The position numbers and the translations under genes were made by a program. From positions 24,257,896-24,321,895 of the forward strand of contig NC_067206.1 of assembly GCF_026262505.1 (NCBI RefSeq): a stretch of DNA of 64,000 bases. Direction: 5' to 3'. The notes beneath the pieces were generated by a model. The model saw only the letters and a program-made list of their open reading frames with translations, had not been told where the DNA came from and ran no database searches. Origin of the DNA: Trichomonas vaginalis G3 (taxonomy: Eukaryota > Parabasalia > Trichomonadida > Trichomonadidae). Positions 63,215 through 64,000 of this stretch are shown piece after piece; the stretch's first letter is position 1; the number at the start of each line of letters is the position of its first letter.

Positions 63215-63652
63215 TTGCTGAAAAAAATGACCAAATTTCATGAATTTCCTCATATGTTTGCGACCCGAGGAAAACCGAGGAACGAGATTCCGTATGAAAA
63301 TCGCAAGAATTTGCCAATAAATTTAAGAGGTTGGTATGTACATAAACTATTAGTAAATGCAGTTGCAGTGAAGGCTTACTTTACATCGTTCAGAAACCAA
63401 ACATACAGACATTGGTTCAAAAACCAAAGCACACAAGAACTTTTGAGCGAAATTTCTCTAGACCGACTTTTTTCGGTCTTGCATAAAACTCATGAAAACA
63501 GTAAAAAAATGACCAAATTTCATGAATTTCCTCATATGTTTGCTACCCGAGGAAAACCGAGGGTAGAGATTCCGTACGAAAACAGTGAAAAAATGACCAA
63601 ATTTCATTATATAACTGTTATTTTTTACGAAGAGAACTTTTGCACTTCGTAA
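63215..63652 (+). CDS. Repeat-rich open frame, doubtful gene
   Basis: The frame contains two copies of MTKFHEFPHMFATRGKPR-coding repeats flanking a non-repeated protein-like middle (INLRGWYVHKLLVNAVAVKA, FRNQTYRHWFKNQ). The middle may be a captured gene scrap; the rest looks like coding capacity by chance in a repeat. Confidence 0.3.
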   Translation: MLKKMTKFHEFPHMFATRGKPRNEIPYENRKNLPINLRGWYVHKLLVNAVAVKAYFTSFRNQTYRHWFKNQSTQELLSEISLDRLFSVLHKTHENSKKMTKFHEFPHMFATRGKPRVEIPYENSEKMTKFHYITVIFYEENFCTS

Positions 63653-63938
63653 AAAAAATCCCTGAAATCATATCTTTTATACAAGATAGAAAATCTTACT
63701 CGCCTAAAACTCATGAAAATCGTAAAAAATTGCGAGTAGGTAAAAAACCGGGGTCGCCTAAAACTCATGAAAATCGTAAAAAATTGCGAGTAGGTAAAAA
63801 ACCGGGGTCGCCTAAAACTCATGAAAATCGTGAAAAAATGACCAAATTTCATTATATAACTGTTATTTTTTACGAAGAGAACTTTTGCACTTCGTAAAAA
63901 AAATCCCTGAAATCATATCTTTTATACAAGATAGAAAA
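63585..63938. repeat. Duplicated 108-bp block around a 54-bp tandem repeat
   Basis: The block at 63585-63693 recurs at 63830-63938 (245 bases on). Between them, a 54-bp unit starting CCTAAAACTCATGAAAATCG begins at 63703, 63757 and 63811. Confidence 0.88.
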
Positions 63939-63954
63939 AACTAACGTTAGTTTT

Positions 63955-63995
63955 TATAAAATATTTTTTATCTTGTATGTAAGAAACAGAAAATG
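63955..63995 (+). promoter_or_regulatory. Conserved cassette leader, third copy
   Basis: TTTTTATCTTGTATGTAAGA AACAGAAAATG is the same leader as at 35082 and 60848, now at the window edge. Confidence 0.7.
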
Positions 63996-64000
63996 ACAAA
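63993..64000 (+). CDS. Start of another cassette gene, cut by the window end
   Basis: An ATG follows the third copy of the conserved leader. Only two codons and part of a third are visible, so the product is unknown; a KilA-N or related protein is expected from the leader. Confidence 0.4.

Larger units (their letters stand above)
52200..64000. mobile_element. Element C: Maverick-like virus element, runs off the window
   Basis: A possible left end AGTGGGGCCTCC starts at 52200 with the AG expected of Polintons. The right end is outside the window, so no TIR or target duplication can be checked. Contents are an adenine methyltransferase, small membrane-active peptides, a tail-fibre protein, an integrase, unknown conserved proteins and an iteron-rich region with a KilA-N-type cassette. 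No PolB, ATPase or capsid was seen in the visible 11.8 kb. The element is broken in places, with about six or more breaks. Confidence 0.85.

Overview
The window is AT-rich protist DNA that fits a parabasalid of the Trichomonas vaginalis type. Host genes are short and intronless, with Inr-like TCA motifs close to their start codons (clearest before ornithine decarboxylase). They sit among Maverick/Polinton-class giant elements, MITE-like inverted repeats and palindromic satellites. The species call is an inference from gene content and style; no species marker was searched.

Layout. 1-3970 is a degraded second copy of the host block at 14588-18560 (WDR92, UBE2S, a glycine-rich pseudogene, a MITE, the NOC2 3' end). 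3970-9700 is a virus-derived fragment (element A) with an open protein-primed type DNA polymerase B, two small proteins and a double-jelly-roll-like capsid gene. 9700-14480 is mostly non-coding, with one unrecognised gene carrying an in-frame stop and one tiny gene. 14480-19801 is the better host block: WDR92/DNAAF10, UBE2S, a glycine-rich pseudogene, and NOC2 with one frame discontinuity. 19802-27190 is gene-poor and holds a MITE-like element built from 122-bp palindromic units plus further palindromic arrays.

27197-44871 is a complete-length Maverick/Polinton (element B), with about 742-746 bp terminal inverted repeats, AG...CT ends and a perfect 6-bp target duplication (ATCGTT). It carries PolB with an embedded HNH-like domain, integrase, packaging ATPase, a capsid candidate, amphipathic pVI-like peptides, a KilA-N protein and a phage-type tail-fibre/collar protein. 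Several of its genes are broken, so it is a young but damaged fossil. It appears to sit inside an older repeat whose inverted ends lie at 25009-25066 and 46474-46558.

46691-50480 is host DNA: a bromodomain-like gene with a frame break, ornithine decarboxylase, a 222-bp MITE and a truncated discoidin-like gene. From 52200 to the window end is a third virus-like element (element C), which starts with a possible AG terminus and runs off the window. It has a D12-class adenine methyltransferase, amphipathic peptides, a tail-fibre gene, an integrase and several unknown proteins. It ends in a region of palindromic iterons (a GTTAGATCTAAC core) around a gene that shares its 5' leader with the KilA-N gene of element B.

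How the parts fit. Elements A, B and C share a TTTTTTA-type box just before many start codons and share several protein families, so they are relatives that exchange modules. The most unusual content is the pair of bacteriophage-style tail-collar proteins in eukaryotic Mavericks, the mobile KilA-N cassette with its palindromic iterons, and domains fused to the polymerases (OTU-like N terminus in A, HNH-like insert in B).
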